DNA of 64,000 bases from Triglochin maritima (GCA_963682175.1 OY821772.1:47328925-47392924); one strand, 5' to 3'; shown: positions 45,448 through 57,451, numbered from the stretch's first letter. A program made the numbers and translations. Notes: generated by a model from the letters alone, not told the origin.

Positions 45448-46533
45448 ATGACCACGCTTGGTCTACCAGAGGGCAACATGATCTTGGGCGCGGACAGTCA
45501 CTCTGTCCCTCAGCGGCCGAGGGAGACTCGGCTTCATCATCGGGAAAACACAAAAACCAACTGGGGCAGGCAGTGAAGCCAAACAAGAAGAATGGGACTC
45601 CAACAACGATCTCATTATGTCCTGGCTTCTACAATCGATGGAACCAAACATAGCGGAGATCTTTATGTACTCACACACAGCAAATGAGCTTTGGGAGTCT
45701 GCTCAGAATCGTAAACAAAAAAAATTGCGAATATTTTTAAACTAAAAAATGATATTGCACAGACTAAGCAAGGAAAGGGATCTGTCACCGACTATGTTGG
45801 GACGCTCAAAGGCAAGTGGGACGAGTTAGGAGTCTATGAACCACCTAGCTCGGACCCAGGCACCATTCAGGCAAGACAAGATCAAAATCGCGTGTACCAG
45901 TTCTTATTTGGACTTGATTCGAGTTTTGAACAAATCCGAAACCAGATTCTCATGTCATCGGAGTTGCATCCTCTTGCAACAATCATCGCAACCATACAAA
46001 ATGAAGAATCCAGACGGAAAACAATGACGCAACCACAACAAACCATCTCCGAAAACCATGCATTCACCGTCAACAAATCCGACCAAAACCACAACTCAAA
46101 GAAAAGGTATGGAAATAAACCGAATGAAAGTTGCGATAATTGTAAAAAAATTGGACACACAAGGAACAACTGTTGGTTCCTATTCCCCAACCTCCGACCG
46201 CCTAGAGACAGAGAAAGGAGGGGAGGAGATGGGAAAAGGGACGGACAGTACAACGGAGGCGGCGGCTTCGCCGTCCAAAACCCTAACGGGGGTGGCGGCC
46301 ACTCGACCCCTCTCGGAAACCCTAACTTTGCAGGAGAAAACACGAATGACGGATATGGAAATCTCCCAGTCGGATCACGCAGACTTTATAGCTCCGAACA
46401 ACATCCGAATATGTATCCACCCGAGTACACCAAGCAAAGCATCAATTATGGCTCTGGATCCACTACACAAAGCAGAGCTCCGGATCCGACCCAACTAACC
46501 TCCTTGCTTGCCCACCTTAATGAAATTTTGTAG
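45448..46533 (+). pseudogene. Copia gag of the deletion derivative, frame-shifted
   Basis: The N-terminal gag part is broken by stops and frameshifts (EWDSNNDLIMSWLLQSMEPN and AEIFMYSHTANELWES in one frame, then LKGKWDELGVYEPPSSDPG in another). An open frame from 45892 to 46533 (213 aa) carries YQFLFGLDSSFEQIRNQIL, the zinc knuckle CDNCKKIGHTRNNC and a Gly/Pro/Asn-rich tail. Gag packages the element RNA; zinc-knuckle cysteines and histidine are intact. Confidence 0.9.
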
Positions 46534-46619
46534 CTGCAACCCCCAAGAACAGGTAATATCACAGGTATGGTTAAATATCTATAGAATTGTTTTTCTGTCC
46601 ACTCACAACACAACATATG

Positions 46620-47232
46620 TAACTCTAGTTGGATTATTGACTCTGGTGCAACTGATCATATGACAAGTAACCCCAACATACTTAAAAACATTCAGTCCAA
46701 TTTAGATCTATTAAATAAATTTGTCACTGTTGCAAATGGCAATCAAGTAGAAATTAAAGGATTGGGAGACATAAACTTATTAAATAATGTTGAAAAAGTC
46801 TTGTATATGCCTAATTTGGAGGCTAGTCTCTTATCTGTTGCCAAGATTACTAGAAGTTTAAACTGTAATGTTATTTTCTCACCTTTTGATGTGATATTTC
46901 AGGATCGCACCACAGGGAGGACGATTGGTAGAGGAGTTCTAACCAACGGACTCTATGTGTTTGATATCTCAAAAGGGTTTTTTTTACAACAAATTCATTT
47001 AAAGTGGATCTTTGGCATCGACGCATGGGGCACCCGTCCCATATAGTCTTAAAAAATTGTTTCCCAGCATTAAAAATAATTTATTATGTGATATTTGTCG
47101 TTTTTTGAAACAAACTCGGCTTCCGTTCTATAATTCTGAAAATAAAACAGGTCGGCCTTTGGAGATGATACATTCTGACATTTGTGGATCAAAAACACTT
47201 TCAAGATATCCTTCACAAGTTAGGTTCCTTTA
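46620..47232 (+). pseudogene. Copia protease and truncated GAG-pre-integrase
   Basis: SSWIIDSGATDHMTSN (46627-46672) is the aspartic protease active site. The VLYMPNLEASLLSVAKI region follows. After a frame change come a GAG-pre-integrase segment and NKTGRPLEMIHSDICGSKTL, the start of the integrase core with its first catalytic Asp. The sequence then runs straight into the tract before the 3' LTR, so the rest of pol was deleted. Confidence 0.9.
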
Positions 47233-47617
47233 ATCTCTTCCGGAATCAACTTGAGGGGGAGTGTTGAAATAAATCTTACCCATTAAGGCTTTGGCTCAGT
47301 TTGGCATCCTTGCCATCTCCACCTCAAATCAAGGAACGAATCCACCCGCATCAAGCTCCACAAGGAAATCATTCAAGCACAATCAATCTCAAGCAATATA
47401 TGTGTAATTAAGCATATTAGGCAACCCTGTAACGGACTGATTCCAACGTTCTTATTAAGAGGTGCTATAAAAACACCATGTATTTTCAAACGTAAATATA
47501 ATATACAAAATACCAAAAGCTTATCTCCATCACTTTCTACAGTATTTTTGGTTTATGTTGGGTATTTTTGATTAATGTGTTGGTTATTTATTATTAACGT
47601 ATGTTATTTTTGGTTAA

Positions 47618-47775
47618 TCACGCGTGCATTATGTAATCATGTTTCTACTTTTCAATCACGCGTGCACTGTTCAATCACGCATGCATTATGCATTCACGCT
47701 TGCACTGTTCAATCACGTTTGCACTATGCATTTACACGTGCACTGTGTAGTCACGTTTGCACTGTTTAATCACGA
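47618..47775 (+). repeat. ~21-bp tandem repeat, about seven copies
   Basis: Imperfect copies of CAATCACGCGTGCACTGTT-like units (GCGTGC, GCATGC, GCTTGC, GTTTGC and ACGTGC variants). It lies just upstream of the Harbinger open frame. Confidence 0.85.
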
Positions 47776-47867
47776 ATACATGTACACACTCCCATCTATA
47801 AATACATCTATCTATCTTCTCTAACTCCTCACATTTCTTATTCTTCACGTCTTAACTTCTTCTCTCA

Positions 47868-48222
47868 ATGTCAGATAATAGTTTAAACTCCGCTCAATCC
47901 GACGATGATAATGTTGGGTATCCACAGTGGGCGGCTTTCATCCAATCCATCCTTCACTCTCACACCCCGAAGCACAGATTGTTTGCTGAAGTGTAGGAGG
48001 CAACGCGTAAAGATGTTGAACACGCTTTCGGAGTGTTGCAAGCGAGGTTCGCGATCATCAGAAACCCGACTCTTGCATGAAGCAAGGATGTTCTCTCTAA
48101 AATAATGACAGTTTGTATCATCATGCATAACATGATAGTGGAAGACGAACGCGACTGCTACGCTAATTTTGCAGATATTCACGAATTTATGGAAGATCAA
48201 GATGATGGGTAACTTCAGATGA
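47868..48222 (+). pseudogene. PIF/Harbinger transposase remnant, internally deleted
   Basis: A start MSDNSLNSAQSDDDNVGYPQ at 47868 runs into a stop. It is followed by EATRKDVEHAFGVLQARFAI (47998-48057) and, in a nearby frame, KIMTVCIIMHNMIVEDERD (~48100-48155), then an acidic tail. The last two are the conserved C-terminal part of DDE_Tnp_4 (HARBI1/ALP1-like) transposases. The whole catalytic middle is missing. Confidence 0.8.
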
Positions 48223-48789
48223 GGAAATACCGAATTCGACCGACCGTATAACGGATATTCACGAGTTTTTTGCCAATCAAGATCTAGTGCGTGACAGGAG
48301 TCAACATTTGGATCTGAAAGACGATTTAATCGAGCATATATGACAACACTACGGACGATGAGCGGTTTGAAAATGGTTTCACGTAATTGCTAATTTGTAT
48401 TTGAAAGTCCAGTTTATGTAATATATACTGTTGTTTCTTAACTTTGAGTGTAATATTTCCTATTTCAGTTTATCTTATATGTAATGTGGCTCCCTAATAT
48501 TTAATAATGATTTCGTGATTTAGCCTAATTATTAACAGAATTTTGAGTTAAAGTTATTAAATATCGAAATTTGAATTAGAATTATATAAAGTGTAATTTG
48601 TTAAATGTTGTGTGAGAATTAAAATTGTTTAATTAATAAATGATGTGGAGGAAAGAGAATGTATGGTTGGTGTGGTTGCCCGGGCATGATTAATTAGATT
48701 TTTTGGGTGAGTTGGTGAGCTGACGTGACGAAAAGAAACTAAAGAAACTGACGTGGTAGAAAGAAAGTGCAGAACGCCCCTGAACAATG

Positions 48790-50760
48790 TTATTCGTGGT
48801 CTTGATACTAAACACACACAAAAGCAAGAATCTTTCGGGCAAATGTACACGTAGTCGCATATGAAAATGACACGACCACACCATATCTAGGAAATCAATT
48901 CTAAAGGATCTGATGAAAGGAATATGTTTGATGTGGGATGTTAGCAGGTTGGGGAATCCGAAGTGCACAATAAGTCAAGACTCACAACGCGCTTTGTACT
49001 GGATAGAGTGCAGCTCAGCTTCAGATGGGTAGGAAAGCGATATTATATATATATAATTAAGACTTATTTTATTTGTTTAAGTCTTTTACGATCTGACTAT
49101 TAGTTTTAATTACAGTTAATATAGACCATTAATTTTTTTATTAGTATAATCGTTATAGTCTCAATCTACCTTATAATTTTAGATAAATAATGGATATAGT
49201 AAATGCTTAAAATATATAGATATATTACACTCTAGGTTCAATAGAAAATTACTGTATATATATCCATCAATTGAGCTAACTTCAATTGGATAAAATTGTA
49301 TTGTATTGTATTTGTTTGTGTCTTAATGGTCAAATGTACACTTATTTAGTATCTATATCCGAATATGATAGTTGTTATTAATTGTCAAATGTACATTTTA
49401 CTTATATATTTTTCAATTTTATCCTAGACCGGATAGCTTTCATTTGCATACCACTATTGCCAAGTCAGCCCTTGATTTATGATATTCTGCATATGTACCA
49501 TCTTTTTTGCTGTGTTTACTTCTATACTTTAAATTTCATATTATTATATCAACTATACTACCACGGGTATCTCTTGAAATCGATTATGGTTGTATAAGAA
49601 AGAAAACGAGACAAGGGTTAGTATAAGAGAAATAACGTTTTTAAAATAAAAATCAACTGTGAGTCCTCTCATTTTTTGTTGTAATTGTATTTGACAAATT
49701 TTCATGTTACTTAATATAGCAATTTGATTTATAATTGCCACACATTTAATCAATACGAGTTTAATGGATATCGTTTGAGGAAATGACCGATCAAACCATA
49801 AAGATATACAACTTGGAGATTGGAGTCTATATCTCAGTAAAGGGTATAAATCCAGTCATGATAAAACATTAGAGCGAAGATGCAAATACCCCAGTAGATA
49901 GTAGATAGTAGATAGTGAGTATGTTGAATGTTGATGGGAGGAGTGACGAGTGAAACGCGTTTTAGGGTTTCATTAAGTTCTTTATCTCATATTTTTTGCA
50001 GGACAGATGTGTTCCAGCTGTTTCTGCTGCAGTGCTGCTTTGCTCTGATATCAAATTCTTCCCCCATTGTGGTGAGGTGTGGTGTTTGTCCCATCTTCGT
50101 GTCCAGGAAGCTGCCTCCATCTCCTCTTAATAGCATCCTATGTTAATGCAATCAAACCCACAAAATTTAATAAAATAATGATTGTACCTTGTATGTACTT
50201 GTTTTGTCCCTAAATTTGGTTAAATCTGATGGGTTGATGGGGATTTAAATGATACAGATGGTGTGGTAGGTCTGAAGGAGATATGTGATATCAACATCTT
50301 TCATTACTATTGTAAAAAACATCAACATCTTTAAAAATGATAATGTGAAATATTTGTAGATCGAGGACGTTGTGCAATGATGGTTATATGTCCAAATTTC
50401 ATTATTGTGTTTCGAATAATAAATATGTACACGTAAATAATTCACCCGGCAAACATGTAATTCACTAGCCTATCTCGAATAGCATATGGCTCAAAATGGG
50501 GGTAATTCCAGTTCATATATAGGTGTCTCTAATTATAGGCAGAACAAGGATTGAGGCGCAGTAAATATTTACTTTAACAATTAAATTACGGAGCATAAAT
50601 GACAAGAAACATAATTTGTGATTGAAGTACGGTAGAATTTGTAAGACAATCTAAGAAAGTAATGTTCTATTATTACCACTTCCTTTTTACGGTTTTGAAT
50701 AATTATATTTTAAATCAACTCGATTTAAAATTCCAGATTTATCTGAAGTTGATAGTTTTC
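48790..50760. other. Intergenic, no gene recognised
   Basis: A/T-rich DNA. A short (GATAGTA)n run lies at ~49898-49917. The open frame at 49928-50146 has no recognisable motif. The right part is probably the distal promoter of the ERF gene. Confidence 0.5.
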
Positions 50761-50913
50761 AAAGCGGCATATATATTACGACCATGCTGAGTGCTGACCA
50801 CATGTCACCCTCTCTTTTATCTGTACCCAACCCAACCAAACCAAACCAAGTTTCACCTCTCAAGTAAGTTGAAGTACAAAGCAAGCCATCCCCAGTCTAG
50901 TCCAAGCTAGCCC

Positions 50914-50920
50914 TATAAAT
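50914..50920 (+). promoter_or_regulatory. TATA box of the ERF gene
   Basis: TATAAAT within CCCTATAAATACG, 45 bp before the start codon. The transcript leader would be short, roughly 10-20 nt. Confidence 0.7.
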
Positions 50921-50958
50921 ACGTACCCCAAACACATCAACCAAATAAAAAACAACCA

Positions 50959-51501
50959 ATGGTGAAGTCCCAAAACTCAAAAGCCAAAACCCCAACAACC
51001 AAGAAGCAATACAAGGGAGTCCGAATGCGGAGCTGGGGCTCATGGGTATCAGAGATACGAGCCCCGAACCAAAAAACCAGAATCTGGCTCGGATCCTACT
51101 CGACCCCCGAAGCCGCCGCCCGAGCCTACGACGCCGCGCTCTTCTGCCTCAAGGGCTCCTCCGCCACCTTCAACTTTCCCACCACTCCAGCCCAAACCCC
51201 CCATGCAGCAGACACAACAACCACCTCCATGTCGCCTAAGTCCATCCAACGTATCGCCGCAGCCGCCGCCAACTCCACTGCCACATTCTCGTCTCCCTCT
51301 CCGCCGGCGGTCGAGGAGGTGACGTCAACGACGACGGAGGTGTCGGATTGTGTGGACACGTGGGAGGGGTTGGGGGAGTTTGACTACTCGCCCAAGTACG
51401 TTGACCATATGCTTGCATGTGCCATGTTCGGCTGCCCGCCTCAAGTTGAGGATTGGTTTCAGGATGGTGGAGGCGACTTTAGCCTCTGGAGCTTCTGCTG
51501 A
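50959..51501 (+). CDS. AP2/ERF transcription factor, ERF014-like
   Basis: A single exon of 180 codons. Residues 18-74 are one AP2/ERF DNA-binding domain: [40 protein letters not shown] and [15 protein letters not shown]. The WLG core and AAxAYDxAA element are intact. Val at domain position 14 is DREB-like, while the usual Glu-19 is Ala. A conserved motif [14 protein letters not shown] follows at residues 91-104, as I recall for the Arabidopsis ERF012-ERF014 group. The C-terminus is acidic and aromatic ([23 protein letters not shown]), a likely activation region. It is expected to act in the nucleus on GCC-box or DRE-like sites. The lack of introns and short length are normal for the group. 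Confidence 0.95.
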   Translation: MVKSQNSKAKTPTTKKQYKGVRMRSWGSWVSEIRAPNQKTRIWLGSYSTPEAAARAYDAALFCLKGSSATFNFPTTPAQTPHAADTTTTSMSPKSIQRIAAAAANSTATFSSPSPPAVEEVTSTTTEVSDCVDTWEGLGEFDYSPKYVDHMLACAMFGCPPQVEDWFQDGGGDFSLWSFC

Positions 51502-51504
51502 TCT

Positions 51505-52549
51505 TATTGATTAATTTTGTTAATTACTATACTCCTCTGATTAGTCTTTTTTGTTTGTTTGTTTGTTGTAGTTAAGGTGGTTGTTTACTTGTTTGTGTGT
51601 CTGGGCTTTTTTGCTTCTTCTGTGTTTTTTTGGATTTGTTGAGAAGAAGTGTGGAGGTGTTGAACTATAATTAATTTGTATATATTATATATTTATTTAT
51701 ATTTAGGAATGTCGTAGTTTAATTATGTGTTTTCTGGGGGGTATAAGTATTACTGTAGGTGTATTGGCTTGGTTGTGGGGTACGTGTTTCCTTGCGGATC
51801 AAGCTTAAATTGGTTGGATGTGCATGTGTAAAATTACTTTTTCGAGGAAAAAAAGTGAAAAAAAAGTTTCAGTTTCGTTGGGTTCTTTTTCAGGTTCTTT
51901 TCACAATGTCATGATTTGTTTAGAAATACTACTCATTGGGAGATTGTATGCATCATGAGGAAAATAATCATATATCTTAATCGATCAAGTGGATTGCAAG
52001 CCTCTTCAACAATTTCTTCCTGTCTGCAGAAGACTTTTTTTTCCACTGGAATATGTGTACCTCTGAACTCTTGAGAGAGCGTACCTTTCTTTTAGATAAC
52101 TTTGATGATTTTTGAAGAAACAATTTTCAAATCCTTAAAGGAAATTTTAAAAATAAATGTTTTCAATATATATCAAATCTCAAGTACATATTAAGATAAT
52201 ATGACCGCGATAATTTTGATGAAAATGCTAATGTTATGTCCCAAATCACATTTTCATTATTATTTGCATACGTGCGTGTAATTTTTACTCTATATGAGCT
52301 AAAACAACTGTTTATAGGAATTAGCTAGAATTAATTTTAACTCTATATGAGCTACATTAATTATGTCATCTAATCTTTCTTTCTTTTTTGAAAAAAGGGT
52401 TACAATTATAATTGGGAATTATGATCGTACACTTAGCGCATGAGAATAAAGAAGGTAATCAGTCAAGTTGAGGTTATATATGCATCTTCAAACATATAAA
52501 AAAACTCCTTAGGCGACTCTGAACTCACCTCTCATACAGCTCCAAAACG
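51505..52549. other. 3' flank of the ERF gene and intergenic DNA
   Basis: T-rich 3'UTR-like sequence up to about 51750, then A/T-rich DNA with no gene. The family C LTR target site is at its right edge. Confidence 0.5.
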
Positions 52550-52783
52550 ATCGGTGTAATAACCTAATCTAAATCCCTTAATTAACTAAACCTAAACCTA
52601 ATTAACTTAATTAAACCATGTTTAGTGAAGGATGAGGTGGAGAATTGGATAAGGTTGAGAAATGAGGTGTTGGGATTGGATTGGATGATTTAGAGGGGAT
52701 TAATTAAAGTTGGTATATATAGTTAGATGAAGTTTTAATAGAAACGTTTCCTTCATTTGAACAACCAGAACGTGAGAGAAGAT

Positions 52784-52860
52784 TTTTGAGAGAAGAAGAA
52801 GAAGAAGGTGAAGAAGAAGAAGGTAAAGAAGAAGAAGAGAAGAAGGAGTGGAGTGAAGTG
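52784..52860. repeat. (GAA)n-rich stretch in C LTR
   Basis: Imperfect GAAGAAGAAG-type run directly downstream of the LTR TATA region. Confidence 0.85.
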
Positions 52861-52999
52861 GTGCAAGCTTGGGAGGCTTCTTCACTCGACCAAAAGGTAT
52901 GCCAAATCTTCATTATAACTCACTTGTGCTTTGTGAGTGTTGGGGATCGACGTTGGTGTCGAATTCCCCGTCGGAATTCAACCAATTCAGAGGTTGAAG

Positions 53000-53650
53000 A
53001 CGACTATCGGTCGACCGGTGCCTGTGGGCAGTCGACCGATCCTATTATTATATTGATGTTTACCCGCGAACGGTCGAACGATGTCGTTAGACGGTCGACC
53101 GTTATGCCAGATTTGTGCGGGAAAAAAGGGTTTATGCTGTTATCGGTCGAATGGGACCACTTAGCCGGTCGACCGAATAACGATGAGAATGGGTCGGTTG
53201 GGGATTTTGACTTATTAAACGGTCGAACGTCCTTACCTTGTTCGACCGATCCATTCGATGCTAAGTCGGTTGGGAGCTTTGACCATTAAAACGGTCGACC
53301 GCTCTTTAACTCTCGGTCGACCGACTGAGCATTTAATTAAGCGGTAGAGTGCTTGTGTTGATTCGGTCGAACTGTATTTCAGTTCCGGTCGACCGAACGA
53401 GACTTGAGCAAAATATTGAAAGTCCTGTTATCGGTCGAACGGCCCCTTGGTTCGACCGGTCGGATATATATATTATATAAAATTGTATAGAGTAGACCTT
53501 CCAAACGGTCGACCGCTAGATGACTTTTGTTCGACCGATTGGTCGGTAATTCGGTTGGCGTGGTTCGACCGGTAGATTTGTTTGTACAGTACTGTGTACT
53601 GTGTGGGGGACCGGTCGACCGGTGTGCTTGTAGCGGTCGACCGATCTACC
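53000..53650. repeat. CGGTCGACCG palindrome array in C solo LTR
   Basis: Nine exact CGGTCGACCG by eye (near 53007, 53091, 53164, 53290, 53313, 53384, 53504, 53610 and 53633) and at least ten near copies such as CGGTCGAACG, GTTCGACCG and CAGTCGACCG. By the proposed orientation the array lies downstream of the TATA box, unlike in families A and B. Confidence 0.9.
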
Positions 53651-55881
53651 GCAGGTTGGTGGATTTATCCACACGCGATCCGTCGATGTCAGGTCGACTA
53701 CCGGCTCCGAGGCGACGGTTGATTACCGGCTTTGAGAGCTACGGATTTCACCTTCGACGAAGGCGTATTATTGTTGTACTTTTTCCTCTCTTACCGAGCG
53801 GGGTGTGAGGGATGTGTACCGTAAACCTTGGGCAGTTTGCGAGGGTTTAGCGGTAGGCCGAGGATGTTCCGGCAGGGTGTGCGCTAGGCGACTCTTGGGG
53901 GAGCAGTGGCTGTCGTCTGACCCGAGTTGTGTATTCGGCGGGCTGACTCGCTCCTTGGGTGCGGCGTGTACCGGGGGTTCCTTCCTGCACTTTTTGGGAG
54001 CAGTGGTGTCGACTGACCCTTGTGAGGCAGCGATGGACTGACTTGACCCTGGTGGCAGGAGTGGTTCAGTGCCGCGGAGGCGGTGATGGCATTATTGTGG
54101 GCCCGAGGTGGATGATCATGTGCATAGCATTGCATTGTCTTTAATTCCTTTTTATATTTTTTTTTGGAGGTTTGGTATACGGGGTTCCTGCAGGGAACTC
54201 AGGCATGTTTGTTGTTTGCATTTCAGGTAGCGAGCAGGGTTAGAGTTTGAGGTGGTGACCGAGGACGGTACCCCCGAGATCGGATCCTGTAGTTGTCTTC
54301 TTATTTTGAGGTGATTACATGTTGTATAGCTTTTGTTGTAATCACAGTCAGTCGGTATAGTATGTATAGTTGACTTCCACGTGGGTCTGTACCTTATATA
54401 TTTTATATATATGTGTTGGTTTATTTCCCGTGACGTGCCCAGTGTTGACCGTTGACGGTCTTTATTATTGTTTAAATTTTCCGCTGTTTTCGGGTACGTT
54501 ACAATCGGAATATTACTTAAAAATAGATGTAGTTAGAAACTTGAACTTTGATACTTAGTTAAGACTCTAAAGATGAAAGACAAGATTGCCAACTCATGCT
54601 AGAAAAGAACCAATGGAGTATAGAGACTAGAGAACCGTCACAGAAATCACTAATTATGTTAAGTGAGACAAAGTGACGGTTAGAGTACACGAGAGCCGGT
54701 TGTAACGCTCCGTCTCAACTCAGGTTTGAAAGGGATCTGAAAAACTTTGACTCCAAGCAAACCCACACATGAATAGATAATGTGTGTCTTCTACTTTGGG
54801 CAACAGTTGTATTCATAATTTCTTACTTTGGGAAGAACGTAGAGGCATAGATCCTGCCACATCCTCTCTCTTTTTGTGGGGTCAAAATGTCAAATGTTAA
54901 ATAAATAAGTGTGTCAATGTGAAACCTTCGAACGAGAGCAACGAAGTGTTACCTGCAGAGCATATACAACATAAATCTTACCAAGATGGGGGTTTCAAGG
55001 ACTACTAACTTTTGAAATCTGATTCCACATTCTCAGAAGAACAAATCCTCCTGAATTATCGCAACTCTAGAGCTTGTATTAGCTAGCTGGTTTGAAGTGA
55101 TATGTTTAGCACTGCTTGGAAAAAAACTGTGAAATGTAAGCACTCAGCTTCGGATTCCAGCTTCCCTACTCGACAAGTAGCAAATAAAAATCTCGAGACT
55201 TATAACATAGCCTTCCTAACTTTTAGATAAATATCATTGCGTTTTTTGCTTGGGTGCACATTGCAAGTGTCCTAACTCACACAGAAGTTTCACTATTGTT
55301 GGAGGGACACTATTAGTCGAATATATTTGTTCATGTGGTCTACGTTAGTGGGATCTATTTTGTCACTGTTTTTGTCTTGTCCAACACAATTAGAAAATTT
55401 GTAAATTAAATATTATAAAATTACATATATTTTTAATATTAAAAATAAAAAAAACATAAATACACCAAATTGAATTCACACTAAACAAACCAATCAACAC
55501 ATTCATTCATCCATTCCACAACCAACCAATTCAAAATCCAAACAACAAATCAAAGAATAAAAATCTATCTCTATTAATAAGAAGAAACATATCTTACTAA
55601 CTAATCAACCCCATGCCAAACAACCATTGCTGAAGGTGTTATAACTTATGAGCCCATTAGTTATCAGATAAGTAGTTGTCACATGCCAAGCGGAGCTTAC
55701 AAATAATTACCAAAAAAATAGCAAGTGGGACTGGGTCTGAGAGCCTCCCAAGCCCAACCAATGTTTAATCTGAGCTAGTTCGACTACCCAAACAAAGTCC
55801 AGTGCAATCGTGAAAAAAAATCGCTTGCTTCTGTTGAAAGTGAAATTTGTAACGGCCCGTCGGGAGAAGGAATAACAAAGA

Positions 55882-55906
55882 GGGGGGGGGGGGGGGGGGG
55901 GGGGGG
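55882..55906. repeat. G25 homopolymer
   Basis: An uninterrupted run of 25 G after AAAGA. Length may be affected by sequencing or assembly error. Confidence 0.9.
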
Positions 55907-56089
55907 TGAAGTTAATGGATAGATGTCAGAAAAAATAAAATTCAGAAAAAATATTGAAACTGAAGAGAAATGTTTAATCAATTCACCAAATTACCTCAAA
56001 GAATTAATAAAGCCATTGAAACATTTGGTTGAAGGCTATTTTAGAACAAAATAAAACGTTAACGTTTTTCTCCATCTCTCTCCTCTTTG

Positions 56090-56117
56090 AGAGAGAGAGA
56101 GAGAAAGAGAGAGAGAT
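56090..56117. repeat. (GA)n-rich microsatellite
   Basis: GAGAGAGAGAGAGAAAGAGAG-type run with one interruption. Confidence 0.85.
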
Positions 56118-57451
56118 AATAAGACTTTTTCTCAATTTCTTTCTTAAGTTTCTACTTAAACAAGTTTCTCTCCCGCTCTCTTAATCTGTTTTAAACGTCT
56201 ACCCAAACATGCCATAAAGGCCATGCATGCATTGTCCATTGGTGTCTAATCTAAATATCTGATACAGCTGTACTGGGCATTATGCAAAACATGAGACCAG
56301 CTTAAAGCGAGCTTAACGTAATAGAAAGAACATCTAAGGATCACGAGATAAGAGATGAACTATTCCAATGCAAGAGACTGAAGGTTGAGAGAGTGCAGTT
56401 TCAAAGGTATTATTTTCTCCTGTGCAGAACTTAAAAAGGTAATGAGCCATATCAGAGATTAAAACCATCTGAGCTTCTGAAGCAACTGGAACTAAAGCAA
56501 ATAAGACTCACATTTTCCTTATTGAGAACAGCTAGACAGAACGCATCCCTTGATCCATCCCCACCCTCCAAAGTCCAAACTTATCGAATCTGAATCTTAT
56601 CACCGTTAAAACTGAATAAGCTACAAGGAATCCTAATTAGTTCAAAACACCGATCAATTTCTGCAACCAACTACACGTAAGAATATCCAACCAAGTGGAA
56701 CGCGAAGTGATGTTATCTGGCAGAAAAACTCTTCAATCATCACGTAAAGCAAAGATCAATTACCCTTAACTATCACAGATTCAATGTGTTGGACGCCAGT
56801 CCACCACCAATATAAATTATTAAAACAGTATTGGGTATTGACATGATCTAAACGAAAAACATGGTGGTGTCATAACTAACATTGAAAAAAATTCATATTC
56901 TTTGGTAGATTCTTAAATCTGAAGAAAATCCCTTTTTTTTTTTAAACTAAATCTGAAGAAAATCCCTGATACAAGAGAAAAAGTGGCTTTTTAGTTGCAC
57001 TAGAGGATAAGTTTCCGCTGGTATGATTTTGATGCAACAATAGCTTCATAAACTGTTAAAATATTCAAGCAAACTAAAATACCATCTTTTTAATAGAAAA
57101 TAAAATCACAAAAAGTTTAGTGTATCCATAAGCACTCAATTTGCTTGAAGTTTTATTGGTAAACTCTGCAGAAACTTTCCTGTTGAAAGAACAAACACAA
57201 GGAAAAATCGAATTCGTAATTTCAGCCAACTTGATTCAGTAAGTTACTTCTTGAATCATTCCACAGAAACATAGAAAAACACACATTTGTTGAGCTCCAT
57301 TGGGGAACAATTTTACTAGTTCTAAACTACGAAGACTAAGGAAGATGGCACCTCATTTTCTTTCTGTCAAGGAATGATATACTCACGTACTTCAGTTGTT
57401 CGTGCAAAATGCTGCAACAAGCTCAGTATCTTAGAAAATTTGTCAGCTCTG

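Larger units (their letters stand above)
45047..47541 (+). mobile_element. Young Copia deletion derivative (2495 bp)
   Basis: LTRs 45047-45327 (281 bp) and 47262-47541 (280 bp) start TGTTGAAAT and end TTCTACA. They differ by four substitutions and one indel by eye. A perfect 5-bp target duplication, GTATT, flanks it (45042-45046 and 47542-47546). The primer-binding site TGGTATCAGAGCG is at 45328-45340 and the polypurine tract TTGAGGGGGAG at 47251-47261. It holds only gag, protease and the start of integrase; the rest of integrase, RT and RNase H are deleted. It would need enzymes from a full-length relative. Confidence 0.95.
44871..48780 (+). mobile_element. Decayed PIF/Harbinger-type element hosting a Copia insertion
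   Basis: A transposase remnant of Harbinger type lies at 47860-48220. Weak inverted ends can be proposed (GGGGCCTTCT at ~44874 and AGAACGCCCC ending 48780), next to a TTA at 44868-44870, but the right-hand duplication is not clear. The left 110 bp are strikingly GC-rich (CCCGGG/GCCCGG words). Without the Copia insertion (45047-47541) it would be about 1.4 kb, an internally deleted derivative. Confidence 0.55.
52555..54503 (+). mobile_element. Family C solo LTR (1949 bp), gypsy-like
   Basis: Starts TGTAATAACC and ends GTTACA, ends typical of plant gypsy LTRs, with the perfect 5-bp target duplication ATCGG (52550-52554 and 54504-54508). Orientation is judged from the purine-rich front, a TATATATA box at 52714-52721 and a downstream GAA-rich leader. 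A GGTCGACCG array (53000-53650) and a GC-rich part follow. No internal domains or second LTR occur. The open frames at 52786, 53527 and 53805 lie in LTR sequence and are not taken as genes. The right part matches 63050-63758. Confidence 0.88.
54510..57451. other. Intergenic, no gene recognised
   Basis: About 2.9 kb of A/T-rich DNA. Two spots resemble gypsy LTR starts (TGTAACGCTCCG at ~54701 and TGTAACGGCCCG at ~55848) but no element could be traced. It includes a G homopolymer and a GA-rich run, and the 3' flank of the ELO gene at its right end. Confidence 0.5.

Noticed and set aside
46058..46498. 146-codon open frame overlapping the Copia gag
   Set aside because: Shadow of the gag frame at 45892-46533, which carries the zinc knuckle.
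44868..48783. Exact TTA target duplication for the Harbinger-like element
   Set aside because: TTA is present at the left but no matching triplet directly follows the proposed right end, so the ends remain tentative.
51049..51418. Antisense open frames in the ERF gene
   Set aside because: They mirror the GC-rich coding strand of a clear AP2/ERF gene.
52786..53289. 167-codon open frame starting with a Glu-rich stretch
   Set aside because: It starts in the (GAA)n run and continues through the palindrome array of the C solo LTR, so it is LTR sequence.
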